From: Triticum aestivum
Taxonomy: Eukaryota; Streptophyta; Magnoliopsida; Poales; Poaceae
Direction: 5' to 3'
DNA length: 64,000 nucleotides
Assembly: GCF_018294505.1 (NCBI RefSeq)
Contig: NC_057800.1
Span: forward strand, 476,133,037 to 476,197,036
Part shown: positions 48,491 through 58,290 of the stretch, piece by piece
Position numbering within the stretch: position 1 is the stretch's first letter
How the letters are laid out: each line of letters starts with the position of its first letter
Translations under genes and position numbers: made by a program
The notes under the pieces: model-generated
What the model saw: only the letters and a program-made list of their open reading frames with translations
What the model was told of the DNA's origin: nothing
Databases searched by the model: none

Positions 48491-48780
48491 CGACGTTGTT
48501 TCTCCGTTCTGACCCGGCCATGTACACGAGCCCTCTCCATACGTATGCGCGAGTAGGCGTTCGAGACCCTGCCTGTATGTACACATACGTGGCCGTATTT
48601 TCTTTCTTGCACCCTGGCCGTTGTACGTATGTCTACATGCTACGTGCGCACCTCTACTACAACACGTGCGAGCCTCTACTACGACACGTGTGCGCCTCTA
48701 CATCGACCAGTATGTACGTACACGTTCGCGCCCAGAATGACAACGCTACGTACGCTTCGACCAGGTGGGTCCCAACTATC

Positions 48781-49160
48781 ACGCACTTCCTTGCCTGCGA
48801 AGATGTAGCTGGTGGGTCCCAGCAGTCAGGGGGCGAATCGTTTTTTTTTGCCCGGACGCACTTCCTTGCGTGCGAAGGTATAGCTGGTGGGTCCCAGCAG
48901 TCGGGGGGCGAATCATTTTTTTCCGGACGCACTTCCTTGCGTGCGAGCATGTAGCTGGTGGGTCCTAGCAGTCAGGGGGCAAATTGTTTTTTTCGGACGC
49001 ACTTCCTTGCGAAGATGTAGCTCGTGGGTCCCAGCAGTCAGGGGGCGAATCATTTTTTTCGCGAAATACGGTGGCCCGTCCAGTGGGTCCCCGCTGTCAG
49101 GTGGAGGAATAATTATTTTGCGTGTAATAAGGAGGCACTTCCTTGCGGCTGCCGTGGACC
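48781..49160. repeat. 70-75-bp tandem array (ACGCACTTCCTTGC units)
   Basis: Units at 48781, 48856, 48927 and 48997, with a degenerate fifth near 49135. Each holds GTGGGTCCCAGCAGTCAGGG, then a G/A-rich stretch and a T homopolymer. Open frames seen across this array reflect repetition, not coding. Confidence 0.8.
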
Positions 49161-50340
49161 CAGCTGTCAGCCTCTCCACATACAGTCCACGTCCGATGGA
49201 AGTCGTTCCTTGACCACGTTGACCATGCTGCGCCGAGAGCACCAGGGCGGTTGACGACGACGAGGCCTAGGAAGGGGATGACGCGGAGCGGGGGAAGACG
49301 CGGCAGTGGATGCACACGCGGAGAGGAATACGAGGGTTCACTGGTTCAGCTGCGCTGCCGTCGCCGTAGAATAACAGCGGGTGTGGGTGAGTGGAGGTAT
49401 GGCGTGGCCAGCGGTGGGAGTAGTAGCAGCGGTGAGGCCTCCGCGGCAGCACAGCCGGCCACGGGAGGCAGGAGCAGGTGGCACGACCGGTGCTGCTTTG
49501 GGCGGCTGGAGAAAGAAGACCAGAGGTTGAAGAAGCACGACGGCCGTTGGATGGACATCGTACGGTCACTGCAAATAGAATTGTTCATATTGACTAAGTT
49601 AACAAAGCCCTTGGTACGTCAACTTAGTAGGCCCACAAGTCAGCTTCCGAAACGGTGCGCCCTAGATATCAGGGGGAGGAACATTTTTTGGGCGGGTGAA
49701 GCTAGAATATCCGAGATTGAAGAAGAAGCACGGCATCCGTTGGATGGACATCCAACGGCCACTACTGCTAGAACCGTGTGTTGACTATAAGTTGACAATG
49801 CCTTGCATACGCGTCAACTCTGTTTTTTTAGGGGACGCGTCAATTTAGTAAGGCCAGAAGTGTGTGGCAGAGAACTTATAGCCCATTTGAGATTCGTAAG
49901 AATGTGTAGCCCATTTTTGAATTCTAATGGAATTTACTACAACCCATTTACAGTTTGTTAAAAGTACATCCCATTTCAACCAACTATTCAAAACAGAATT
50001 CAATAAAATTTCTCACATTTTGATGGGATCCGAAATATTTTTATCCCGAAATTTCTAGTCAGATTAAATACAATTTCAATATAAATTTATATTATGTAAA
50101 AATCCAACAAAACATTGCGCTCACAACAATTAATGAAATTAAAATTTTCAATACCCAAAAATAATATTTTGTAAAGTAATCACGTGTTTGGTGCATTTTT
50201 TATAGTTACTGCCCAGTTTTAATAATTACATCCCATTTATTATTTCTTAAAGCCCATTTTCTTGTTAAGCCTAATGCTTCCCTCCTAGGAAAGATTTGCA
50301 GCCCAGCGGGCAGAGAATAACAACTTGACCTTGCCTGGGT
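49160..50340. other. Diffuse repeats between arrays and gene
   Basis: 49527-49760 holds two copies, about 190 bases apart, of a segment containing GTTGGATGGACATC. 49860-50290 is AT-rich with CCCATTT recurring about eight times. No coding sequence is supported. Confidence 0.5.
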
Positions 50341-51040
50341 ATTCCTAAAAAAAGTATAGCTGGGCTAGCCATTTTCAGCTTGAAAAAAAATAATATCTGG
50401 GCTGGATATCTGGCCTGGGCTAGACGGGCCATAACTCGCCCAGTTAGTACCTGCAGCGATGTTTTTGTTGTTGTTCAGAGGAGAAAAATTAATATCTGGG
50501 CTAAACATCGAAAAACTCTGCAGTGCTCACACCTCAAAAACACAAATACTGCTCGAGCTGCTTGGTCCCAGCTGTTGGCCGCTTCTTGTGCAATTCTCTC
50601 GTTTATTGACTACTCCCTCAATTCAAAAATCTCACCAACCAAGGTAGATGATGAGTGGTGGAATATTTTTTGTAGTTTGCAAAAGCACCCAATTAATGCT
50701 CTCGTTTTCCTCGAAAAATTATGTTTACGAATGCATTAATTGCAATGCATGCATGCAAAAAGTGCATGCACTGGTCAGTTTTCTCTTAATACTTGCATGC
50801 AATGATTTAATACACCTTGAAGTCTGAACATGTGATGGGGAACAACTAAAATGAGCCTTATAAAATGGAAAAACTAAAATCTTGTGATAAGCCCTATAAA
50901 CCAGAAAGGAGGGAGTACTACATAGATTGACAATGGTGTGGGACCGTGATGTCAGGAAACCATGAGGAAGTAAAATAAATTATATATATATATAATAAGG
51001 AGGCACTTGCGTATGTGAGGCTATGGACCTGTTGGGTCCC
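50341..51040. other. AT-rich spacer, possible old Stowaway-like element
   Basis: TACTCCCTCAATTC at 50610 and GAAAGGAGGGAGTA ending near 50929 resemble the two ends of a Mariner/Stowaway element about 320 bases long, but the termini are diverged. A (TA)n run follows at about 50979-50996. No gene is seen. Confidence 0.35.
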
Positions 51041-51263
51041 AATTGTCATCCTCTCCAAGTAAAGTCATCTCCTCGCCCGTGCGCGCTTTCCGCCCGAAAC
51101 AGTCAGCGCCGCCCTCCCCGCTTCCCGGTGCAGGCGATTGCTCCGCCTTCAAACAACACAAGTGTCGTCCGTCCGTCCATCTGCCACCCACATTAATGAT
51201 ACGCGGTTGCCAAGGCGGCTACTCCGGCGCCACACGTCCGTCCATCCGCCCGCCCACCATTGC

Positions 51264-51270
51264 TATATAA
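51264..51270 (+). promoter_or_regulatory. TATA box of the 51344 gene
   Basis: TATATAA in a GC-rich context, 74 bases before the ATG; this leaves a 5' leader of roughly 45-50 bases if transcription starts about 30 bases downstream. Confidence 0.5.
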
Positions 51271-51343
51271 ACTGCTGCGTCGGCCATAGCCGCAGCCATT
51301 CGCATACGTTCCCTTTCTCCTATCCACACCACTACTGCCCACC

Positions 51344-52105
51344 ATGGCTTCCTCGTGCTCCAGTGCTCTTCGGGACGGGCGGACGATGGACCACAAGGAG
51401 ATGGCAGCCATTGTTGCCGACCGGCTGGCCAGCAGGCAGCCGGAGGACGACGACGTCCCAATGGAGAACATGGTAGTCGATGATCCGGCACCAACCCCCT
51501 CCTCCGCACCATCCTCGCTGGTGCATTGCACCATGACCATCGGCGAGGCCCGTGCCCAATATATGGACAGGGTGAGGCAGATGCGTGAGGAGCAGTTCCG
51601 GGAGGCGCAGGCCGACGCTGCCAACAACCACCATCTCCTCGAGGAGCACCTGCAGGCGGAGGAGCAGATCGCCGCGGAGCGGGCGGAGCAGGAGGCGCTG
51701 CTCGACTCGTACCGCTCCGCCCGCAAGGGCCGCCTCGAGCGCTGGCGGTACCGCATGCAGGTGGCGGAGGCTGCGGCCGCCTACAAAGAGGCTAGCAAAG
51801 AGGGCGATGAAGCGGGCGAGGCGCTGTTTGGCGAGACTGAGGACGAAGCAGAGGACAATGCCGGCTCCGACGAGTCCCTGCTCCGCTGGCGTCGACGAGG
51901 CCCTGCTCCGCCGAGGCCCCGCGGCGCCAACAACAAGGCAGAGGACACCGCTGGCTCCGCCGAGGCCCTGCCCTGCCAACAACGAGGCAGAGGACACCGC
52001 CGGCTCCGCCGAGGCCCTGCCCCGCCAACAACGAGGCAAAGGACATCGTCGGCTCCGCCGAGGCCCCGCCCCGATGCCAATGAGGCTGCACCACACAGAA
52101 AATGA
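51344..52105 (+). CDS. Predicted coiled-coil protein of unknown function, intronless
   Basis: 253 codons from ATG at 51344 in a strong plant context (CCACCATGGCT) to TGA at 52105. A TATA box lies upstream. The N-terminus is short and Ser/Ala-rich with an acidic patch (residues 34-48). Residues 67-150 are highly charged and Ala-rich and should form a long helix or coiled coil (RQMREEQFREAQADA, HLLEEHLQAEEQIAAERAEQ). From residue 195 a 49-bp repeat at 51926, 51975 and 52024 is read successively in three frames, giving Ala/Glu-, Arg- and Pro-rich segments. I know no family for it. Codon and GC profile fit a grass gene; location among repeats and a second copy of its upstream sequence near 56770 suggest a recently duplicated gene family, or a gene carried by a transposon. 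Long open frames on the other strand here are GC-driven shadows. Confidence 0.5.
   Translation: MASSCSSALRDGRTMDHKEMAAIVADRLASRQPEDDDVPMENMVVDDPAPTPSSAPSSLVHCTMTIGEARAQYMDRVRQMREEQFREAQADAANNHHLLEEHLQAEEQIAAERAEQEALLDSYRSARKGRLERWRYRMQVAEAAAAYKEASKEGDEAGEALFGETEDEAEDNAGSDESLLRWRRRGPAPPRPRGANNKAEDTAGSAEALPCQQRGRGHRRLRRGPAPPTTRQRTSSAPPRPRPDANEAAPHRK
51926..52072 (+). repeat. Three 49-bp tandem units within the coding region
   Basis: Units starting GCCAACAACAAGGCAGAGGA at 51926, 51975 and 52024. The length is not divisible by three, so each unit is translated in a new frame. Confidence 0.8.
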
Positions 52106-52269
52106 GGAAGAGTAGAACAAGGTAGGTCGCCGCCGCTCGGGTCCAAGTAAGGCCACCGGTGCTACCCTCCAGTTGAAGCCAAGCTAGGCGGGTTGACCAT
52201 TGATGGACGGTTAGCTTCTTGGCGGCGCAGTGGAGTCGGAGAGGTGCGCTGGAGAAGAACACTTCTTCT

Positions 52270-52353
52270 ACTTAACTGCTGGTGCAGTTGGCTGACTGAC
52301 ACGTGGGCCCAACATGCCACATGTCAGTTACGCAACTGCACCTATAGTTAAGT
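52270..52353. repeat. 84-bp imperfect palindrome downstream of the gene
   Basis: Arms pair as ACTTAACT/AGTTAAGT, GGTGCAGTTG/CAACTGCACC and CTGACACGTGG/CCACATGTCAG with short mismatched bulges and a loop of about 10 bases. It could be a small fold-back MITE or a hairpin RNA precursor. Confidence 0.7.
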
Positions 52354-52617
52354 CACTGAAGCTTCTGTTCGGCTCAGCGGGACACAGGTGGGTAGCTTCG
52401 GTTAATTAATTATACCTCCAGTGCACCCCTTTTTAGTTGAAGAATGTATGAAATGTAATGAAATCCAGCATGTTTATATGAAATCCGACCGTGTATGAAT
52501 GAATTTATTTCGATTAGCTCGAATTCCTGTATCACTGGCATTGGATGAACATCCAAAACAATACGTACTAGCATTATTCCCAGGGTGATCACCTTGTTTG
52601 CAGCAGTTTCACATGTA

Positions 52618-52743
52618 CTCCCTCTGGTCCTTTCTAGTCTGCATACAAGTTTTGTCTGCAGTCAAAGTATCTCTACTTGGACCAATCTTATACAAAAAAG
52701 TATGCACTTTCACAATGTGTGAAGTAAAAAGGAACAGAAGGAG
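52618..52743. mobile_element. Stowaway-type MITE (126 bp)
   Basis: Ends CTCCCTCTGGTCC and GGAACAGAAGGAG are inverted repeats flanked by TA on both sides (52616-52617, 52744-52745), as expected for a Mariner/Stowaway MITE. Confidence 0.8.
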
Positions 52744-52745
52744 TA

Positions 52746-53090
52746 CAAAGAGTTTGAGCAGCTTTTTAGCATTTTTGTACATTGGAATCAAACACATAGG
52801 CCTGGCAATTCATAGAGAACATTCAAAACAATCGATGATTATGCATCTCAGCGACTCACATGTCAGAGGCAATATTTACTTCACAACTAAAGAATAAATA
52901 AAAAATTGATCGACGATGCTGACAGCAAAGGGCTCCCATTCGAAAATAGCAAACGCATGTCTTGCTAAAATCAATGGGTAAAATTTGACAAGGTTGTCCC
53001 ATTCCAAAATATCAAATGCCTATGATTGTGGAATGGGCAGGGTTTGCCATCAGTTCAGACATTGACATGGCACCTCGTGCTAAATAAACC
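52746..53090. other. Spacer, no feature seen
   Basis: AT-rich sequence between the MITE and the first exon-like module of the minus-strand unit. It could hold the 3' end of that unit; no coding sequence or repeat is evident. Confidence 0.3.
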
Positions 53091-54938
53091 AGCTGTTCTT
53101 TTTGTGCAGTTCCACCAAAATCAACCAAATCCGCGCGTAGCTTGTATGATTTCGCCCTTATATGTTGCAATGCCTTGAACTTATCGGCACCTCCTTTCTT
53201 GTGGTGGAAATGAATGATTCAATGTATTCATGAACATTTTGTGCAGTTCCCATTGAAATCAAGCTGAGCACCCCAGTTTGCACAAATACAAAAAAGTGAT
53301 TAGTATAGAGCAAACTGTACTATGAATTGACAGTTTCAACAGGCACATACATGGTCCATGCAGAGCACACTTTTAGAAAAATGGAACTCACCAGAAAGAA
53401 TCCTAGAACAACATTGTACTCGCGCATCATAGCAAAAAATGGAGGTTTTGTCAGTCCTTCTGAGCTGAAGTTAGTTTGGTCTTGTGGGGAGTAATGTAAC
53501 CATCCTTCAACTGCTCCTTCTGATGATAAGATAGACAGGGCTTCTTCATCCTGGCATAATCGGAACTAGTCACTTCATGTACTCCATATTCTTCTACAGA
53601 GGAAGATGGTCCTGTTGTGCAAAGACAAGAGGACTACTAAATGCTAGCATCCCTGTTTTCTCAAAAAAAAAGGAAAGGAAATATTTAAAACAACACAGAT
53701 GAAGCACTTCTCAAGGACAATACCACTTTTTCATGACAGTATCTAAACAGTAGCACAACACCAATAGAGATGACAAAGCTCAATCATATGGATGAAATCA
53801 GTGGGCGAGTACCAACCTTTGTCAGGAGGCTTATTGTGTAGAGCATATAGATGAAGCACTTCTCCGAAACCATCTGTTGCTATCTACGATGGTGGCCATG
53901 CTTACTATATACTCCTCGATTAGTTTAATGTTTCCAACATCTTCTTGTGCAGTTCCACTAAAATATATGGTATCTTCAAAGAAGATCCCTGTTTGCACAA
54001 GTTGAGATAATTACATATTGCATTAAGAGTGGCATAAAATCAGTGGCAAAACAATTACTCGTTCCAGCCATAGAAATAAATTAAGATGCAAAACTATATC
54101 ATTACTTGTGTCATCACAGTTCCAGTGCTTCATTACAACACCGAGAGTTGATTTTTGTTTTTCTTCCGCTTGTTCTTCCCCTTCATCACTTGGTTCAATA
54201 ACAGACAAGCTTCGCCTTCAATGTAAGATTTGGCATGTCAATTAGGGAGCACAAGTATAGTACTAAACTTAATTTTCTGATGAAAGTGGCAAAATACAGG
54301 CCAGCAGTTGTGAAATATCCTTATCTTACCTCAATGGGATATTACGGTGCACATACAGATTGGAAGTCTTGTCTCCATTTGTGCAGTTCACTAAAATCAA
54401 GCAACATTATCGTACAAGTAGCACAACATATGAAAGCACACTGCAGAATCATGTGAAAGAAGGCTAGTACTGACCTGTCATGATGCGGAATTCAAACAAC
54501 TTACAAGAAGAAGATCTGAACCAAATTCGCCTTAACGGATAGGAAGTAAGATCTCCCCTTGTGCAGTTCCACTAAGATCAAGCAATCAAGCAACATTGTC
54601 GGTGTGACATTTTGGTTGAACTACACAAAACACTCTTAAAACAAAAGTGTTTTGTGCAGTGCAACAAAAGGTCACAATGGCAACGAGGTGAAGTAGATAA
54701 CCCTGTTTACACAGAGGTGCAAAGGAAACAATTAGTGGTCAATAACGGTGGATGACACAGAAGCCAACAAAAAGAAGCATCTACCTTATCTAAATGGGAA
54801 AGAAAGCAAGACAGTAGCATTTCTCAAACGGTGGCATTGATTAATATTAACATAGAGATTATATTAACAATAAAATTCGTTAAACATGTAATTTGCTTTT
54901 AACTGTGGCATTGTATCAATTTTCCAGCGGCATTATTA

Positions 54939-55249
54939 GAGGGTGTTTGTTTACAGGGACATTTTGGTGTAGGGACTAAAAAAACTCCATGTCAGTCCCA
55001 TCTAAACCAAACAGGAGGGACTTTTTGGGACTAAAAGTGGGCATTTGGGACTAAAGAAAGAAGACCCCGAGGGAGTCTTTTTGGGACTTTTTCCAACAGT
55101 TGCCCCTGTCACGCATCGCACCTTGTCTCTATTAGTTCATTACTAGGGGTAACATGGTCTTTTAGCATGTCAGTTAATAACCTCTAGTCCATGTTTAGTC
55201 CCTGGAACCAAGCAGGTAGGGACTAGGGAGTTTTTAACCAAACAGGGCC
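54939..55249. mobile_element. Tourist-type MITE (311 bp)
   Basis: Starts GAGGGTGTTTGTTTACAGGG and ends AACCAAACAGGGCC, imperfect inverted termini, with TTA on both sides (54936-54938, 55250-55252), the duplication typical of PIF/Harbinger MITEs. Lies in the proposed first intron of the minus-strand unit. Confidence 0.75.
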
Positions 55250-55494
55250 TTAGATTAACAACAGCTAATGAGTTGCACGGGATAGTGAACACACCAGCAC
55301 CATGTGCATCTACCGATGTACTGTGATCATGCACAGTCTGTTGCAACAAAGAACAAACAACCAAGGAGCATATGTGTTGGTCCCAGTTTTGTTATCTTTA
55401 GACACCTTTCCCTATGTGAGTGCAGCAAATCTAGTCCTGCTCAAACTCTACAGCCTTGTCCCTTCCTTTCCTTTTTGAACTAGTACTTTTGCCC

Positions 55495-55715
55495 CTTCCT
55501 TTCCTCTTTGAACCACGTCCTAGATTTATGCGATACAACTTTCCCCACTACTTTCCCCCATTCCTTTCCTCTTTGAACCACGTCCTAGATTCATGCTATA
55601 CAACTTTCCCCCTTCATTTCCTCTTTGAACCACGTCCTAGATTCATGCTATATACAACTTTTCCCACTACTTTCCCCCACTCCTTTCCTCTTTGAACCAT
55701 GTCCTAGATTCATGG
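55495..55715. repeat. Minisatellite of 66-bp units
   Basis: TTTGAACCACGTCCTAGATT recurs at about 55506, 55572, 55624 and 55691. Spacings are 66, 52 and 67; the short unit lacks the CCACTACTTTCCCC segment. Confidence 0.85.
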
Positions 55716-56010
55716 TACACATGCAGCTAGAGCAATGCATGTGGAGTAAGTAATTATACCTTAAGGTTCTTGGGGTGTGGTTCAGTGGGCGACGGGCCGG
55801 CGGTGAAGAAGAAGGGGTCGGAGGCCCTCCCGCACCGCCGCTGGGTGGAAAGTGAACAGCTATGCCGGTAGTCCCTCGCCGATGGCGACAACGACAGTGT
55901 TAAGCCTCCTTCCCATCCCGGCGGACAGATCCTGCCGGCTCTTTGAGCAGCAGTGAGGGGAGAGAGAGGCGTGTGAAGAAAGCAACTACAAGCACTGAGG
56001 CTCCAGCGTG

Positions 56011-56020
56011 TATATATATA
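56011..56020 (-). promoter_or_regulatory. TATA-like run for the minus-strand unit
   Basis: TATATATATA lies inside an inverted repeat CTCCAG (56001-56006) / CTGGAG (56021-56026). It is 25-35 bases upstream of the proposed exon 1 on the minus strand. Confidence 0.4.
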
Positions 56021-56026
56021 CTGGAG

Positions 56027-56700
56027 AGAGAGTGTGAAGCGTGCAAACCCTAGAAAACATTTTGACCAGTCAAAGAATCCTCCCGTTACACAACCCTCCC
56101 ATTATGTTCAACGAGAGGGAAATAACCTTTTATACATTCCTGCATTCGTGTGACAAGCATGCCGTGTTTTGTGTGTGTGTGTGGGAGTCATTGGGACTTC
56201 AATCATAATCGTGTCATGTGGCTTCGGTGGTAAGACTATCCACAGTGGTGCAGAAATAATGCAGCCTTAGTCACCTTACCTCTCTCCACGTAGTACGTTG
56301 GGTCCCACCAGTCAGAGGGTGAAACAAAAAAATTAATAAGAAAAATTAAAAGCACCAGCGGTGTATCTTACCTCACACATCTCGCTGCTGCTCGGGAACA
56401 CTATCCAATTGATCCCTCTATTCGCTCACGTACTATTTTAAGTGAATCCTTATTATAACATGCACATAAATTTTGGGCACTTTTATTCGACTTAAGTCAG
56501 TGTGCCACCGTATCTCATATACTTACTACTCCCTCTGTCTAGGTGTAATAAGTCACGTTAGAAGGTGTAACGAGACCAAGGTGCGTGTGTGTGTGTCTAA
56601 CAGCATGTGTGTGTTAGAGAGAGCGACATATCGACCTACTCCTACAGAGAGATGTTGTGTAGTGTACGATTTTAGCCACGAGAGTCGGTGCATCCTCTCG
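56027..56700. other. Spacer with partial MITE end and simple repeats
   Basis: TACTCCCTCTGTCTAGGTGT at 56527 looks like one end of a Stowaway-type element whose partner end is not seen. (GT)n runs lie at about 56172 and 56583. A GTTGGGTCCCACCAGTCAG string at 56289 recalls the array at 48781. No gene is supported. Confidence 0.4.
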
Positions 56701-56744
56701 TTTCCGGGTGTGTCCGGTAGGGACATGCGGACAGCTGCCACACC

Positions 56745-56890
56745 CACTCCTGACCAGCCTAGCCCACCCAAAGCCCCTCCATCGCCCGCGCGAGCTTCCC
56801 GCCCGAAACGGTCAGCGCCGCTCCAAAGAATCGGTGCCGCATTCATGCTCGGGCAGAGCGGACGCGACCTCTCACTGGCGCAAGAGTGAT
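56745..56890 (+). repeat. Duplicate of the upstream region of the 51344 gene
   Basis: CCCGCCCGAAACGGTCAGCG with flanking CGCCCGCGCGAGC matches 51075-51120 upstream of the coding gene (CCGCCCGAAACAGTCAGCGC). No coding region equivalent to 51344-52105 follows here. Confidence 0.5.
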
Positions 56891-57135
56891 GGTTGCTTCG
56901 TCCGTCCAACTTACTGCTGGGTCTATGTGATTTGACGGCTCATTGGTCTTTATTACTGAGGTGGTAGGACTGCTGGATGTCCCACGCTTTCGGCGAAAGG
57001 AGGTACTACTACTAGATTACAATTTTCTCCATTCTTACAGCGGAGGCGTGCAAGAGCAGGGAAAACACGCAGGCTCAGTGATTACATGGCCCACCTCACA
57101 CTATCACCGTGCGACACCTAACTCTTTACATAGTA

Positions 57136-57768
57136 CTCCCTCCGTTCCTAAATATTACTAGATGAGTCCCCACGCATTGCCGCGGAACAGCGGTATATCT
57201 CTCTGCGCAAAATTATCGATTTCATAGAACTAAAAAAACTCTATAACCGCATGACAAATGTGGTAGCCAAACTAAATAAACTCCCATCATCATTTAGATC
57301 ATCCCACGTAAGGACAAAAGATCAGCCAACTCCTACTGCATAATGGGATTATATTTTTCTTTTTGACATGTTAATGGGACTTAAAAGCTCACTTACATGC
57401 ATGCTACCGGTGCATGCTTGCATGCAGACATGTTGATGTGATTTAAAACCCACTCACATGCATGTGCCACGGTATTTCTGCATGGTTGCATGTGGCTTAG
57501 TGTGGAGCCTCTCAACGTCTAGATCAGATGGCTATTATGGACTGATTACTTCATCTAACGGCTACAACAATTTTGATGATGTGGCTCAAGGAGAGGATAG
57601 AGAATTCCTAGTAGTGGGGGCTATCTATTACTAGTAGATAAGTCTTTGTAGAGATTCCACTACATACGGAACAAAATGAATGAATCTACACTTAAAATGC
57701 ATCTATATACATCCGCATGTGGTTCATGGTGAAATCTCTACAAAGACTTATATTTAGGAACGAGGGAG
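57136..57768. mobile_element. Stowaway MITE carrying a second nested MITE
   Basis: The outer element starts CTCCCTCCGTTCCTAAATAT and ends TTATATTTAGGAACGAGGGAG; its body resumes at about 57637 with GATAAGTCTTTGTAGAGATT. Between 57156 and 57636 lies an inserted element whose ends both read TACTAG...CCCCAC inward. Confidence 0.75.
57156..57636. mobile_element. Inner MITE-like insertion (about 480 bp)
   Basis: Left end TACTAGATGAGTCCCCAC, right end GTGGGGGCTATCTATTACTA read inward. It interrupts the outer Stowaway after CCTAAATAT. The superfamily is uncertain; TA at the junction would suit Mariner-type. Confidence 0.55.
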
Positions 57769-57779
57769 ACGGCGTACTA

Positions 57780-58290
57780 AGCAAGCTTCTCCTCGTTCAG
57801 CGAGTTGATGGGACACATCAAAAGTACTCTAGTGTATAGAGCCTTGCCTCTAAGGTAGGCCCCACATGGTTTGCCTCTTTTTTTAACATAACACGTCAAG
57901 TCGCAATTTGTTTGTTCACCCGTGGTAGACGATTCTCCCTCCACCAAGTGGACAACCAGTACACGTGCCAAATTACCATGTGGGCTGCCTTTTTCGTACA
58001 GAAATGAGCTCCACAGTGTACCCGCGCGGGTGTGGTTGGGAAAGAGACGGGAGTATGTGCGCCGTGCATGCACCTCTTCTCCTCGTGCACGTCCCCCACC
58101 TACGTGGGTGTGTGTGAGAGATACAAACCGTGTTCGTGAGTGTTTTTTGTTTTGGGGTGGGGGTGGGGTGAGGGTTGATTTCATGAATTATTTGTGGGAA
58201 TATGTGTCGATGACATCTCAAACAAAATTTTGCATGCAATGTGTGTGAAATGGAGGCCTATCCAAATCATACATAGAGGGTCGGGCAATC
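57780..58290. other. Spacer, nothing recognised
   Basis: Mixed-composition sequence with a G-rich run at about 58150-58170. Open frames are short and occur on both strands. No repeat or gene is supported. Confidence 0.4.

Larger units (their letters stand above)
47239..48500. mobile_element. 5' end of a CACTA (En/Spm-type) DNA transposon
   Basis: Begins CACTACAAAAAAAGACACAT, the terminal inverted repeat of a CACTA element, placed exactly at the break in G gag. Behind it come subterminal repeats built on TGAAC: TGAACCCGAGCG (about 47585-47690), GATGAACAG-type units (47750-48040) and later longer arrays. Clustered short subterminal motifs are where CACTA transposase binds. The complementary terminus (ending TTTGTAGTG) was not found downstream, so the right end is unknown; transposase motifs were not seen either. 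The 3-bp duplication cannot be checked (left flank AGA). Confidence 0.75.
53090..56010 (-). other. Putative minus-strand transcription unit with repeated exon modules
   Basis: A TATA-like run (56011-56020) precedes a GC-rich first exon (about 55985-55760) ending in AAG|GTATAA. Downstream, a short module beginning TGGAACTGCACAA recurs. Three copies have an AG acceptor and a GT donor: 54571-54505 (donor GTAAGTTG), 54390-54330 (donor GTAAGATA), 53957-53906 (donor GTAAGCAT). Two further copies, starting near 53250 and 53115, have lost the acceptor AG. Copies are introduced by TTGATTTTAG or close variants. Exon lengths of 67, 61 and 52 are all one more than a multiple of three, so a continuous protein is not obvious; a GTAQ-starting frame is open in several copies. 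Could be a non-coding RNA, a decayed gene or a transposon-borne gene. I do not recognise it. Confidence 0.4.

Noticed and set aside
47649..48612. Minus-strand frames of up to 297 codons and a 162-codon plus-strand frame
   Set aside because: They read through CACTA subterminal arrays; the peptides are themselves repeats of the DNA unit.
48781..49080. Regular 70-bp units resembling a CRISPR array
   Set aside because: There are no short palindromic repeats with unique spacers; whole units are repeated, and the genome is eukaryotic.
49143..49784. 213-codon plus-strand frame
   Set aside because: It has no plausible start context, spans diffuse duplicated sequence and has no recognisable domain; opposite-strand frames overlap it.
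50610..50929. Complete Stowaway element
   Set aside because: Only the terminal 10-14 bases at each side resemble Stowaway ends and the interior is not recognisably palindromic, so it is recorded only as a possibility.
51193..52262. Minus-strand frames of 156-274 codons opposite the 51344 gene
   Set aside because: They are shadows of a GC-rich coding region. The plus strand has the TATA box, the better start context and the helix-forming protein.
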